The notes below the pieces were generated by a model, which made no database searches, was not told the origin of the DNA, and worked only from the letters and a program-made list of their open reading frames with translations. A DNA stretch of 64,000 nucleotides from Marimonas lutisalis (GTDB taxonomy: Bacteria; Pseudomonadota; Alphaproteobacteria; Rhodobacterales; Rhodobacteraceae): positions 434,001 through 498,000 of the forward strand of contig NZ_SKCI01000003.1 in the NCBI RefSeq assembly GCF_005434965.1. Reading direction: 5' to 3'. Of this stretch, positions 9,434 through 17,192 are shown one piece after another; position 1 is the first letter of the stretch; each line of letters opens with the position of its first letter. The translations under genes were made by a program, and so were the position numbers.

Positions 9434-9870
9434 CCCCGAAGGAACGCGCTGAAAAATCGGCCTCCGCGATGTGGGCCGACGACAATGCCAGCAAATGGGC
9501 CGGCATGGAGATCACCAAGGTCGATGAGGGCCGCGCGGTGCTGGAACTCACGGTGGCGCCGCATCATTGCAACGGGCATGGCATCTGCCATGGCGGCGTG
9601 ACCTTCATGCTGGCCGACAGCGCCTTTGCCTTTGCCTGCAATTCGCGCAACCAGGCCACGGTGGCGCAGCACAACATCATTTCCTACCTCGCGCCGGGGC
9701 GCGAGGGCGACCGGCTGCGCGCCGAGGCGACGGAATTGTCGCTGCAGGGCCGCAGCGGAATTTACGACATCAGGGTGACCAACCAGGACGGCACGGTGAT
9801 CGCCGAGTTCCGCGGCTTTTCCCGCGCGATCCGGGGCCAGCTGTTCGAGGAAGAAGGGGAAACGCGATGA
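9430..9870 (+). CDS. paaI: Hydroxyphenylacetyl-CoA thioesterase
   Basis: A 146-residue hot-dog thioesterase of the PaaI type. The family signature NGHGICHGGVTFMLADSAFAF (about residues 46-66) contains the catalytic Asp in MLADSAFA. PaaI is thought to rescue free CoA by hydrolysing dead-end ring-hydroxylated phenylacetyl-CoA. Its start overlaps the paaG stop (ATGA), and its own stop overlaps the paaK start in the same way, so all three are likely translationally coupled. Confidence 0.92.
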   Translation: MTPKERAEKSASAMWADDNASKWAGMEITKVDEGRAVLELTVAPHHCNGHGICHGGVTFMLADSAFAFACNSRNQATVAQHNIISYLAPGREGDRLRAEATELSLQGRSGIYDIRVTNQDGTVIAEFRGFSRAIRGQLFEEEGETR

Positions 9871-11177
9871 AAGACCTGACACCGAAGAAATCCGATCTCG
9901 ACCCGATCGAGATCGCCTCGCGCGACGAGATCCAGGCGCTGCAGCTGGAGCGGCTGAAATGGTCGCTGCGCCATGCCTACGACAACGTCCCGATGTATCG
10001 CGAGCGGTTCGACGCGGCCGGTGTGCATCCCGATGACCTGAAAACCCTGTCGGATCTGGCGAAGTTTCCCTTCACCTACAAGACCGACCTGCGCGACAAC
10101 TATCCCTTCGGCCTCTTTGCCGTGCCGCGCGACCAGATCATCCGCGTGCACGCGTCCTCGGGCACGACCGGCAAGCCGACGGTGGTGGGCTATACCCAGA
10201 AAGACATCGACACCTGGGCCGACCTGGTGGCGCGCTCGATGCGCGCCAGTGGCACGCGGCCGGGCGATATCGTGCATGTGGCCTATGGCTACGGCCTCTT
10301 CACCGGGGGCCTCGGCGCGCATTACGGGGCCGAGAAGCTGGGCTGCACCGTGGTGCCGATTTCCGGCGGCATGACCGAGCGGCAGGTGACCCTGATCAAC
10401 GATTTCAAGCCCGGCACGATCATGGTGACGCCGTCCTACATGCTCAACATCCTTGAGGAATTCCAACGCCAGGGGCTGGACCCGCGGGAATGTTCGCTGG
10501 ACGTGGGCATCTTCGGGGCCGAACCCTGGACCAACGCGATGCGGAGCGAGGTGGAACAGGCCTTCGACATGCATGCGGTCGATATCTATGGCCTTTCCGA
10601 GGTGATGGGCCCCGGCGTGGCCAATGAATGCGTCGAGACCAAGGACGGGCTGCATATCTGGGAAGATCATTTCTATCCCGAGATCATCAACCCCGAGACC
10701 GGCGAGGTGGTCGAGGATGGCGAGATGGGCGAGTTGGTGTTCACCACGCTGACCAAGGAAGGCCTGCCGATGATCCGGTACCGCACCCGCGATCTGACCC
10801 GCCTTCTGCCCGGCACCGCGCGCAGCATGCGGCGGATGGAGAAGATCACCGGGCGCAGCGACGACATGATCATCCTACGCGGCGTCAACGTCTTTCCAAC
10901 CCAGATCGAGGAACAGCTGATGAAATGCGCGGGCCTTTCCCCGCATTTCCAGATCGAGCTGGCCAAGAAAGACCGGATGGACGCGATGATCGTGCATGTG
11001 GAATGCACCCCCGAGCAGGCCAGCGATGACGCCCGCGCGGCCAGCGCGAAGGAACTGGCGCATCACATCAAGTCGGTTGTGGGCGTCTCGACAAAGATCG
11101 AGGTTCATGGCGAAGGCGGGGTCGAGCGCAGCCAGGGCAAGGCGCGCCGCGTCGTCGACAACCGCCCGAAGGAGTGA
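9867..11177 (+). CDS. paaK: Phenylacetate-CoA ligase
   Basis: 436 residues, standard PaaK length. The AMP-binding loop is ASSGTTGKPTVVGYT (about residues 93-107), with later adenylate-forming motifs YGLSEVMGPGV and YRTRDLTR. It activates phenylacetate to phenylacetyl-CoA with ATP, the entry step of the pathway and the source of the inducer. The frame is open well upstream through paaI, but ATG 9867 follows GGAAACGCG and overlaps the paaI stop by ATGA. The TetR gene follows after 3 bases. Confidence 0.94.
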   Translation: MKDLTPKKSDLDPIEIASRDEIQALQLERLKWSLRHAYDNVPMYRERFDAAGVHPDDLKTLSDLAKFPFTYKTDLRDNYPFGLFAVPRDQIIRVHASSGTTGKPTVVGYTQKDIDTWADLVARSMRASGTRPGDIVHVAYGYGLFTGGLGAHYGAEKLGCTVVPISGGMTERQVTLINDFKPGTIMVTPSYMLNILEEFQRQGLDPRECSLDVGIFGAEPWTNAMRSEVEQAFDMHAVDIYGLSEVMGPGVANECVETKDGLHIWEDHFYPEIINPETGEVVEDGEMGELVFTTLTKEGLPMIRYRTRDLTRLLPGTARSMRRMEKITGRSDDMIILRGVNVFPTQIEEQLMKCAGLSPHFQIELAKKDRMDAMIVHVECTPEQASDDARAASAKELAHHIKSVVGVSTKIEVHGEGGVERSQGKARRVVDNRPKE

Positions 11178-11180
11178 GCC

Positions 11181-11777
11181 TTGGCCCGGACGATTGCGAA
11201 AGACCACGGCGAGAAGCGCGCGCAGATCCTGAAATCGGCGGCGAAAGTTTTTGCCGACCAGGGGTTTGACCGCGCCTCCATGGCCATGCTGGCACGCGAA
11301 TGCGGGATCTCGAAGGCCAATATCTATCACTATTACGACAGCAAGGATGCGCTGCTTTACGATCTGCTGGACAATTACCTGAGCAACCTGCGCGATCGCA
11401 TCTGCGCGATCACGCCCGACGGCAAATCGCCCGAGGACGCGCTGCGCGAGATCGTTCTCGAGGTGCTCTTGGCCTACCAGGGCGCGGATGACGAGCACCG
11501 GGTGCAGAGCGCGGGCCTTGCCGCCCTGCCCGAGGAACAGCAGAAAGTGCTGAAATCCTATCAGCGCGACATGGTGGGCCACATGGCCGCCGTTCTGGCG
11601 CGGATCGCGCCCGAGCGGTTCGACGGCCACCCGGCGAAACTGCGCGCGGCCACCATGTCGGTCTTCGGGATGCTGAACTGGTTCTACATGTGGAACCCCG
11701 GCGCCGACGAAGCTGCCCGGCGCGACTATGCCAGGCTGGTCAGCGACCTGACACTGGGCGGCCTGCAGACGCTATAG
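11181..11777 (+). CDS. TetR/AcrR family regulator, probably of the paa genes
   Basis: 198 residues. The N-terminal TetR helix-turn-helix is complete: RAQILKSAAKVFADQGFD, then SMAMLARECGISKANIYHYY (about residues 13-54). The C-terminal ligand domain is variable, as usual. The start codon is TTG at 11181, with AAGGAG at 11169-11174, 6 bases upstream. It is the last gene of the paaG-paaI-paaK operon, 3 bases after paaK. By position it is comparable to PaaR-type regulators that respond to phenylacetyl-CoA. Candidate operators lie at 8597 and 18436. Confidence 0.85.
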   Translation: MARTIAKDHGEKRAQILKSAAKVFADQGFDRASMAMLARECGISKANIYHYYDSKDALLYDLLDNYLSNLRDRICAITPDGKSPEDALREIVLEVLLAYQGADDEHRVQSAGLAALPEEQQKVLKSYQRDMVGHMAAVLARIAPERFDGHPAKLRAATMSVFGMLNWFYMWNPGADEAARRDYARLVSDLTLGGLQTL

Positions 11778-11824
11778 GCTGCCGCCCGGCATCCCATCCA
11801 TCTCGGCCAATTTCCGCCGCCCGA

Positions 11825-11883
11825 TTGGCGACGGACCGGTGTGCTGCCTACGTAATACGGGCACGGAAAACGCCCCTAGGGGC
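11825..11883 (+). promoter_or_regulatory. Candidate promoter and palindromic leader of the small secreted protein gene
   Basis: TTGGCG at 11825-11830 and TACGTAAT from 11849 are separated by 18 bases, a reasonable sigma-70-like pair. Downstream, GCCCCTAGGGGC at 11872-11883 is a perfect 12-bp palindrome in what would be the 5' leader, 22 bases before the ATG at 11906. The gene is therefore likely transcribed separately from the preceding paaGIK-tetR operon. Confidence 0.35.
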
Positions 11884-11905
11884 AGCGCAAAAGAGGATGA
11901 TCGAG

Positions 11906-12241
11906 ATGAAACGGATTGCACTTGCCACGGCACTTGTCACCACGGCCGCAATCGCCGCGCCCGCGGCGCAGGCCGACCCGGCCTTCGGTTTCGGCCTCAC
12001 TTACGTCTTTGGCGGCGGGCAAAGCGACGTCGCCTTTGGCGCAAAGGTGTTCTCGGATGACACGCCGCAGGACGGGGTTGTCTCGCTCGGGCTCGACTAC
12101 AAGATCGGCTCGAACAGCCTGCGCCCGAATATCGGCGCGGCCTACCTGGACAATGATGTCTACGGCGATGTGAACATCGGGTATGACATCGGCGCCGGCG
12201 CCGTCGATTTCGGCCTCGGCGTGGGTGGCTGGGGCAACTAG
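11906..12241 (+). CDS. Small secreted protein, paralogue 1
   Basis: 111 residues with a clear Sec signal peptide: a basic start (MKRIA), a hydrophobic Ala/Thr core and an AQA cleavage site near residue 21. The mature part is Gly/Asp-rich with repeated short strands (FGFGLTYVFGGGQ, VSLGLDYKIGSNSLRPNIGAAY, VDFGLGVGGWGN). It could be a small beta-structured periplasmic or outer-membrane protein. I do not recognise the family. ATG 11906 is preferred over ATG 11897 because AGAGGA lies at the right distance. A diverged paralogue follows directly. No known link to phenylacetate metabolism despite the location. Confidence 0.7.
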   Translation: MKRIALATALVTTAAIAAPAAQADPAFGFGLTYVFGGGQSDVAFGAKVFSDDTPQDGVVSLGLDYKIGSNSLRPNIGAAYLDNDVYGDVNIGYDIGAGAVDFGLGVGGWGN

Positions 12242-12272
12242 GCGCACGCGCCTGACCGCAGGTCCGATTGCA

Positions 12273-12307
12273 CCCGGGCGGCGGGCCCGTCAGGGCCGCC
12301 GTCCGGG
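12273..12307. terminator. Strong hairpin after small secreted protein 1
   Basis: A 15-bp stem with one bulged G and one G-T pair closes on the loop GTCA (left arm from 12273, right arm to 12307). It begins 31 bases after the stop of the first small secreted protein and precedes its paralogue. No T-run follows, so it may act as a Rho-assisted terminator or an RNA-stabilising hairpin. Confidence 0.4.
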
Positions 12308-12373
12308 GCTATTCCTGCGAAACGATCACGTTTTCGGATAAGTTTACTAATATTTGAAAATGATGAGAGTTTT

Positions 12374-12816
12374 GTGAGGAGAAAGCTTCTTTTCCCGTCC
12401 TCGCGGCGACATCCTTCATTCTTCCTTCGGCGGCACTCAGCGACCCCTCTTTTGGCTTTGGCATAACGATCACCACCGGGGGCGATGTTGCACGGGGCGC
12501 ACGTATCTTTTCGACCGACAAACCAGAATCCGGTGCGCTGTCGGTGGGTCTCGATTACAAGCTGAATTCGGGAACGTTGCGGCCCAATGCCAGCGTGGCG
12601 TATCTTGATCGTGACGTCTATGTCGATTTCAGCGTGGGCTTTGATCCACAGATCCGAGGGATCGATTTCGGGTTCGGCATCGGCGGTCTGGGCGGCATGA
12701 CCACCCCGGCCCCCGCAGCAGGCGGCGCGATCGTCACGACGCCGACCACACCGACGACCCCCACCATACCGACAACGCCAACCACGCTGACAACACCGAC
12801 AACCGACGCGTCGTGA
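12374..12816 (+). CDS. Small secreted protein, paralogue 2, with apparent -1 frame change in the signal peptide (possible pseudogene)
   Basis: The mature part (from about 12418 to the TGA at 12814-12816) aligns with the preceding gene: DPSFGFGITI, SVGLDYKLNSGTLRPNASVAYLDRDVY and GIDFGFGIGGLGG match its DPAFGFG, SLGLDYKIGSNSLRPNIGAAYLDNDVY and AVDFGLGVGG. That frame has no ATG/GTG/TTG between the stop at 12364 and an internal GTG at 12544. A plausible start, GTG 12374, gives MRRKLLFP in another frame. A -1 shift at TTTCCCG (12391-12397) then yields a good signal peptide ending SAALS. So it is either a one-base lesion or programmed slippage. The C-terminus is a Thr/Pro repeat tail absent from paralogue 1. 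It converges on the next gene. Confidence 0.5.
12736..12804 (+). repeat. Thr-Thr-Pro coding tandem repeat
   Basis: About seven imperfect 9-base units encode a tail of the form TTPTTPTTPTIPTTP followed by TTLTTPTT at the end of small secreted protein 2. Codon choice varies between units, which suggests selection for the peptide rather than very recent slippage. Thr/Pro tails of this type often act as extended extracellular linkers. Confidence 0.7.
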
Positions 12817-12823
12817 TCCCGGC

Positions 12824-13579
12824 TCAGCCTGACTGAAGGCCCTGACGCGACAGCGCGCTGCCGGCGCGCTCTTCCCATGTGTTGCGCAGGTCCGCGTTGG
12901 GCGTGTGGCGCAGGCCCATGGATTTGAGCGCCTCGAAACGCTCCGGGTTGCCAATGCCGAAACTGGCAGCAACCCGGGGCCACCAGTATTCAACGCTGGC
13001 CTGCAGGCTGTCGCCCTGCCCTTCGGAGATCAGCCGTTCGATGCCTTCCTCGGCCAGTTCGGCATGGCGGGCCTCGACCGGTGCGATGGCGCGGAAGGCC
13101 TCGGCCAGTGGTTGATAGCTGACGCGCTTGAATTCCTCCATCTGCACGCCGACGGCCCGCCCCATCAGCAGGTTCATCACCACCGCATCGCCCCAGCCTG
13201 CCAGCGGGTAGTTGAAGACGGCAAGCCGCATGTCATGTTCGGTGCGGCTGGCACCGATATCGGCATCGCGGTCCAGCCGCGCAGTCCAGGGGTGATGATT
13301 GGCGTAACGCGCGGTATCGGCCCCGAATTCACCCATGAGTTTCAACACCTTGTCGGCATTGTCGGTCTTTTCCAGCACGATCTTGGCGGCGGCAATCCGT
13401 TCCTTGATACCGGGGCCCGCGTTGATCGCATCGGCAAAGCCCGCAGCGCCGGCCAGTTCGCTGTCGACGAAAGTGGCCATCAGCTTTAGCAGCTCGGCGC
13501 GATAGCGCGGCGGCACATTGGCCGGGCTGGTCAGCTTGCCACCCTGCGCCAGGTAGTCGGTAAGGTTCATCTCGTCCAT
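12824..13579 (-). CDS. Ferritin-like protein of the PaaA/PaaC family, extra member of the paa operon
   Basis: 251 residues, last gene of the minus-strand paa operon, 10 bases after paaE. The helical pattern matches the phenylacetic acid catabolic (PaaA/PaaC) family. Glu is kept in VDSELAGAAG (compare PaaA HSEIVGQ), and an EXXH is kept in PVEARHAELAEEG. Where PaaA has its first EXXH (DEAGH), this protein reads LEKTD, so a histidine ligand is apparently replaced by Asp. Its role is unknown: a degenerate monooxygenase subunit, a scaffold, or a separate oxygenase. ATG 13579 is chosen over an upstream frame extension because GAGGGCGG precedes it and the upstream part overlaps paaE. Confidence 0.72.
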   Translation of the reverse strand: MDEMNLTDYLAQGGKLTSPANVPPRYRAELLKLMATFVDSELAGAAGFADAINAGPGIKERIAAAKIVLEKTDNADKVLKLMGEFGADTARYANHHPWTARLDRDADIGASRTEHDMRLAVFNYPLAGWGDAVVMNLLMGRAVGVQMEEFKRVSYQPLAEAFRAIAPVEARHAELAEEGIERLISEGQGDSLQASVEYWWPRVAASFGIGNPERFEALKSMGLRHTPNADLRNTWEERAGSALSRQGLQSG

Positions 13580-13589
13580 GCTTCCGCCC

Positions 13590-14657
13590 TCACTGATCGT
13601 AGTCGACGACAACGCGGTCGGTGACCGGGAAGGACTGGCATGACAGCACATAGCCCTTCTCGACCTCGTAATCCTCGAGCGCGTGGTTGGCGACCATCTC
13701 GACCTCGCCCTCGATCACGCGGCAGCGGCAGGTCGAGCAGACGCCCGCCTTGCAGGCATAGGGCGCGTCCATCGCGTTTTCGCGCGCGGCGTCCAGAACC
13801 GTCATGTCCTTCGCGGCCGTGATCGTCTGGGTGGAGCCGTCGAGGGTAATGGCGATCTCGGCCTGGTTGGCCTTCTTGCCCGCCTCTTTCGACACCACCT
13901 TGCGTTTCAGCCGCCCGGGCTGGGCGCTGGCGAACAGTTCGAACTTGATCTGCGCATCGTCAAGGCCGTGATCGCGCAGCGCCTTGGCGATGCCCAGCAT
14001 CATCGGCTCGGGGCCGCAGATGAAGGCCGTGTCGATATGCTGAATGTCGATCCAGGTCCGGAAGAGCTGTGCGCATTTCTCCTCGGTCACCATGCCGGTG
14101 AAAAGGTCGATTTCCTGCGCATCCTGTTCCAGCACATGGATCACGGACAGCCGGCCAAGGTATTGGTTTTTCAGGTCTTCCAGTTCTTCGCGGAACATGA
14201 TCGTGGCCACACCCTTGTTGGCGTAGACCAGCGTGAAGGTGGATTTCGGCTCGACCGCGAGCGTGGTCTTGATAAGCGACAGGACCGGCGTGATGCCCGA
14301 CCCGCCGGCAAAGCCGAGGTAGTTGTTTTCATTCGCCGGATCGAGCGGGGTGAAGAACCCGCCCATCGGCTCCATCGCCTGAAGCGTGTCGCCCACCGCC
14401 AGCTCTTCGTTGGCCCAGGTGCTGAACGCCCCGCCCTCGACCCGCTTGATGCCGACCTGCAGCCTGCCCTCGGTCTTGCCCGAGCAGATCGAGTAGGAGC
14501 GGCGCAACTCCTCGCCATCGAAATCACGGCGGAAGGTCAGGTACTGGCCTTGGGTGAAATCGAAGGCCGCCGGGTCATCGGGTTCGAGCGTGAGGACCAC
14601 CGCGTCGCGGATGGTGCGGTGAATGTCGGTGACTTTCAGGTCGTGGAAGCGCGCCAT
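13590..14657 (-). CDS. paaE: Phenylacetyl-CoA epoxidase reductase subunit
   Basis: 355 residues, normal for PaaE. The N-terminal ferredoxin-reductase half binds FAD (LRRSYSICSGKTEGRLQVGIK) and NAD(P)H (YLGFAGGSGITPVLSLIKT). The C-terminal plant-type 2Fe-2S domain carries CKAGVCSTCRCRV plus a distal Cys in VLSCQSFP. It passes electrons from NADPH to the PaaABC oxygenase. ATG 14657 starts the conserved MARFHDLKV. The gene lies 11 bases after paaD. Confidence 0.94.
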   Translation of the reverse strand: MARFHDLKVTDIHRTIRDAVVLTLEPDDPAAFDFTQGQYLTFRRDFDGEELRRSYSICSGKTEGRLQVGIKRVEGGAFSTWANEELAVGDTLQAMEPMGGFFTPLDPANENNYLGFAGGSGITPVLSLIKTTLAVEPKSTFTLVYANKGVATIMFREELEDLKNQYLGRLSVIHVLEQDAQEIDLFTGMVTEEKCAQLFRTWIDIQHIDTAFICGPEPMMLGIAKALRDHGLDDAQIKFELFASAQPGRLKRKVVSKEAGKKANQAEIAITLDGSTQTITAAKDMTVLDAARENAMDAPYACKAGVCSTCRCRVIEGEVEMVANHALEDYEVEKGYVLSCQSFPVTDRVVVDYDQ

Positions 14658-14668
14658 GTGCGGTCTCC

Positions 14669-15127
14669 TCAGATGCACTTGAAGTAGTCGAAGGGTTCGA
14701 GACAGTCCTTGCAGCGCCACTGCGCCTTGCACGGGGTCGAACCGAACTCGGATATGCGTTCAAGATGGGTGCCGCCGCAATGCGGGCAGCGTTCGGGGCC
14801 TTTGGTGGGGCTGGGCGGGGCGATGCCGTAGTCTTCCAGCTTTTCGCGCCCCTTCTCGGTCAGCCAGTCGGTGGTCCAGGCCGGGGACAGCTGGCGTTTC
14901 AATTCCAGCTTCTCGATGCCGTGGTCGCGCAGGGCCTTTTCGATCTCGAAATTGATCACGCTGGTGGCCGGGCAGCCGGAATAGGTGGGCGTCACGGTGA
15001 CCTGCAGCGTATCACCCTGCCATTCCACATCCCGGATGATGCCCAGGTCGACCAGGGAAATCACCGGGATTTCCGGGTCGGGCACCTGGTCGAGCCAGTC
15101 CCAGATCTCGTCCACGCGCGGCTGCAT
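14669..15127 (-). CDS. paaD: Phenylacetyl-CoA epoxidase maturation protein PaaD
   Basis: 152 residues. An N-terminal MIP18/DUF59-type domain (DPEIPVISLVDLGIIRDVEW, then VTPTYSGCPATSVI) is followed by a Cys-rich C-terminal zinc-binding tail with CPHCGG and CKDC pairs and a final Cys. PaaD is thought to help assemble metal centres of the epoxidase rather than catalyse. It is called PaaJ in some nomenclatures. It sits between paaC and paaE in the conserved order. Confidence 0.92.
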   Translation of the reverse strand: MQPRVDEIWDWLDQVPDPEIPVISLVDLGIIRDVEWQGDTLQVTVTPTYSGCPATSVINFEIEKALRDHGIEKLELKRQLSPAWTTDWLTEKGREKLEDYGIAPPSPTKGPERCPHCGGTHLERISEFGSTPCKAQWRCKDCLEPFDYFKCI

Positions 15128-15133
15128 CTAACC

Positions 15134-15892
15134 CTACCAGGTCGCGCCCGGATAGGCGCGTTGCAGCCATTGCATGGTGCTCAGGATATGGCCCAGATGT
15201 TCCGTGTGCATGCGGCCCGTGCGCCCGCCGGCATGGGCAAAGCGGTCATCGGGGATGCTCAGCGTTGCCTCGGCCATGACTTGCGCCAGCCTGGCGTCGT
15301 AGGCATCGCGAAGCGAGGCCGGATCGGGCGCAATGCCCGCCTTGGCCATCGCCGCGTCCACGGCATCGCTTTCGAACATCTCGCCCACATAGGGGTAAAG
15401 ATAATCCAGCGCTGCCTGCATCCGCTGGTGGCTTTCCTCGGTCCCGTCGCCCAGGCCGATCACCGTGTCGCCCGAGCGTTCGACGTGATAGGCCACTTCC
15501 TTGCTGGCCTTCTCGGCGATCTCGGCGACGCGCGCATCGCTCGATTCCTTGAGGGCGCCCAGCATCAGCTCCTGCCAGGCGTCGAACAGGAATTGCCGCA
15601 TCAGCGTCTGGCCGAAATCGCCATTGGGCAGTTCGACCAGCAGAACGTTGCGGAAATCCCAGGCGTCGCGCAGGAACGCGAGGTCGTCGGCCGAGCGGCC
15701 CTGCCCTTCCACCTCGCCGGCAAGGCCGAGCCACAGCTGGGTCTGGCCAATGAGGTCAAGCGCGGTATTGGCCAGCGCGATATCCTCCTCCAGCACCGGC
15801 GAATGGCCGCACCATTCCGACACCCGGTGGCCCAGGATCAGGGTGTTGTCCCCCATCCGGCACAGGAATTCGAAAAGATCGGCGCTCATCAC
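15134..15892 (-). CDS. paaC: Phenylacetyl-CoA epoxidase structural subunit PaaC
   Basis: 252 residues, ferritin-like and all-helical, with typical PaaC segments LFEFLCRMGDNTLILGHRVSEW and KEVAYHVERSGDTVIGLGDG. In the family PaaC lacks the complete di-iron ligand set and stabilises catalytic PaaA in the PaaABC complex. Its ATG overlaps the paaB stop by 4 bases, and paaD follows after 6 bases. Confidence 0.94.
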   Translation of the reverse strand: MMSADLFEFLCRMGDNTLILGHRVSEWCGHSPVLEEDIALANTALDLIGQTQLWLGLAGEVEGQGRSADDLAFLRDAWDFRNVLLVELPNGDFGQTLMRQFLFDAWQELMLGALKESSDARVAEIAEKASKEVAYHVERSGDTVIGLGDGTEESHQRMQAALDYLYPYVGEMFESDAVDAAMAKAGIAPDPASLRDAYDARLAQVMAEATLSIPDDRFAHAGGRTGRMHTEHLGHILSTMQWLQRAYPGATW

Positions 15893-16173
15893 ATCGCCCC
15901 CACGTCATCGGGAATGTCGAAGAAGGTGGGATGGCGGTAGATCTTCGATTCCGAGGGTTCGAACATCGGGCCTTTTTCGCCGGGGTTGGTGGCGGTGATA
16001 TGCTTGGCCTCGACCACCCAGATCGACACACCTTCGTTGCGGCGGGTATAGACATCGCGCGCGTTCTTCACGGCCATTTCCGCGTCCGGCGCATGAAGCG
16101 AGCCGACATGGCGATGGCTGAGGCCATGCTGGCCACGGATGAAGACTTCCCACAGGGGCCATTCGTTTTTCAT
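15889..16173 (-). CDS. paaB: Phenylacetyl-CoA epoxidase subunit PaaB
   Basis: 94 residues, the standard size. The sequence EWPLWEVFIRGQHGLSHRHV at the N-terminus is highly characteristic of PaaB, the small subunit that bridges PaaAC pairs in the multicomponent epoxidase. It lies 12 bases after paaA and overlaps paaC by 4. Confidence 0.95.
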   Translation of the reverse strand: MKNEWPLWEVFIRGQHGLSHRHVGSLHAPDAEMAVKNARDVYTRRNEGVSIWVVEAKHITATNPGEKGPMFEPSESKIYRHPTFFDIPDDVGAM

Positions 16174-16185
16174 ATCCTTAGCTCC

Positions 16186-17178
16186 TTACTCGGCCGCGAC
16201 CTTGCGGGCCGCACGCTTGCGTGCATGCGCCAACAATCCGTCACGCACCCATTTGCCGTCTTCCCAGGCTTGCACGCGGGCGTTCATGCGTTCTGTGTTG
16301 CAGGGGCCCTTGCCCTTGAGAACATTGAAGAACTCGGTCCAGTCGGGCTCCGAGAAATCGTAGCCGCCCTTTTCCTCGTTCCATTTCAGGTTCTCGTCGG
16401 GGATGGTCAGCCCGAGATATTCGGCCTGCGGCACGGTCTGGTCAACGAAGCGCTGGCGCAGTTCGTCATTCGAGTCGATCTTGATCTTCCAGGCCATCGA
16501 CTGCGCGCTGTGCACGCTTTCCTTATCCGAGGGGCCGAACATCATCAGCGACGGATACCAGAAGCGATTGAGCGCATCCTGCGCCATTTTCTTCTGCGCC
16601 TCGGTGCCCTGCGCCATCTTCATCATGATGTCGTAGCCCTGCCGTTGGTGGAAACTTTCCTCCTTGCAGATGCGGATCATCGCGCGGCTGTAGGGGCCAT
16701 AAGAGGTGCGCTGCAGCGGCACCTGGTTCATGATCGCGGCCCCATCAACCAGCCAGCCCACCGCGCCGATATCGGCCCAGTTCAGCGTGGGATAATTGAA
16801 GATCGAGGAATATTTCATCTTGCCCGACAGCAGGTCCTCGGTCAGTTCGTCGCGGGAAATGCCCAGCGTTTCGGCGGCGCAGTAAAGGTAGAGGCCATGG
16901 CCCGCCTCGTCCTGCACCTTGGCGAGCAGGATCGCCTTGCGCTCAAGCGTGGGCGCGCGGGTGATCCAGTTGCCCTCGGGCAGCTGGCCGACGATTTCCG
17001 AATGCGCGTGCTGGCCGATCTGCCGGATCAGCGTGGCACGGTAATCGTCGGGCATCCAATCCTTCGGCTCGATCTTGATGTCGGCGTCGATCCTGTCCTG
17101 AAAGGCCGCCTCCTCGGGGGTCATGTCGTCCCGGGATTTGACGCCGGTTCCGGCGGTCTTGATCATCTGTGCATACAT
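16186..17178 (-). CDS. paaA: Phenylacetyl-CoA epoxidase catalytic subunit PaaA
   Basis: 330 residues. It is the di-iron oxygenase subunit that epoxidises phenylacetyl-CoA. Both EXXH ligand motifs are present ([14 protein letters not shown] near residue 105 and [12 protein letters not shown] near residue 170), with the partner Glu in [12 protein letters not shown]. Transcribed after the thiolase gene (14-base gap) and before paaB. Confidence 0.95.
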   Translation of the reverse strand: MYAQMIKTAGTGVKSRDDMTPEEAAFQDRIDADIKIEPKDWMPDDYRATLIRQIGQHAHSEIVGQLPEGNWITRAPTLERKAILLAKVQDEAGHGLYLYCAAETLGISRDELTEDLLSGKMKYSSIFNYPTLNWADIGAVGWLVDGAAIMNQVPLQRTSYGPYSRAMIRICKEESFHQRQGYDIMMKMAQGTEAQKKMAQDALNRFWYPSLMMFGPSDKESVHSAQSMAWKIKIDSNDELRQRFVDQTVPQAEYLGLTIPDENLKWNEEKGGYDFSEPDWTEFFNVLKGKGPCNTERMNARVQAWEDGKWVRDGLLAHARKRAARKVAAE

Positions 17179-17192
17179 CTTTGGCTCCTCCC

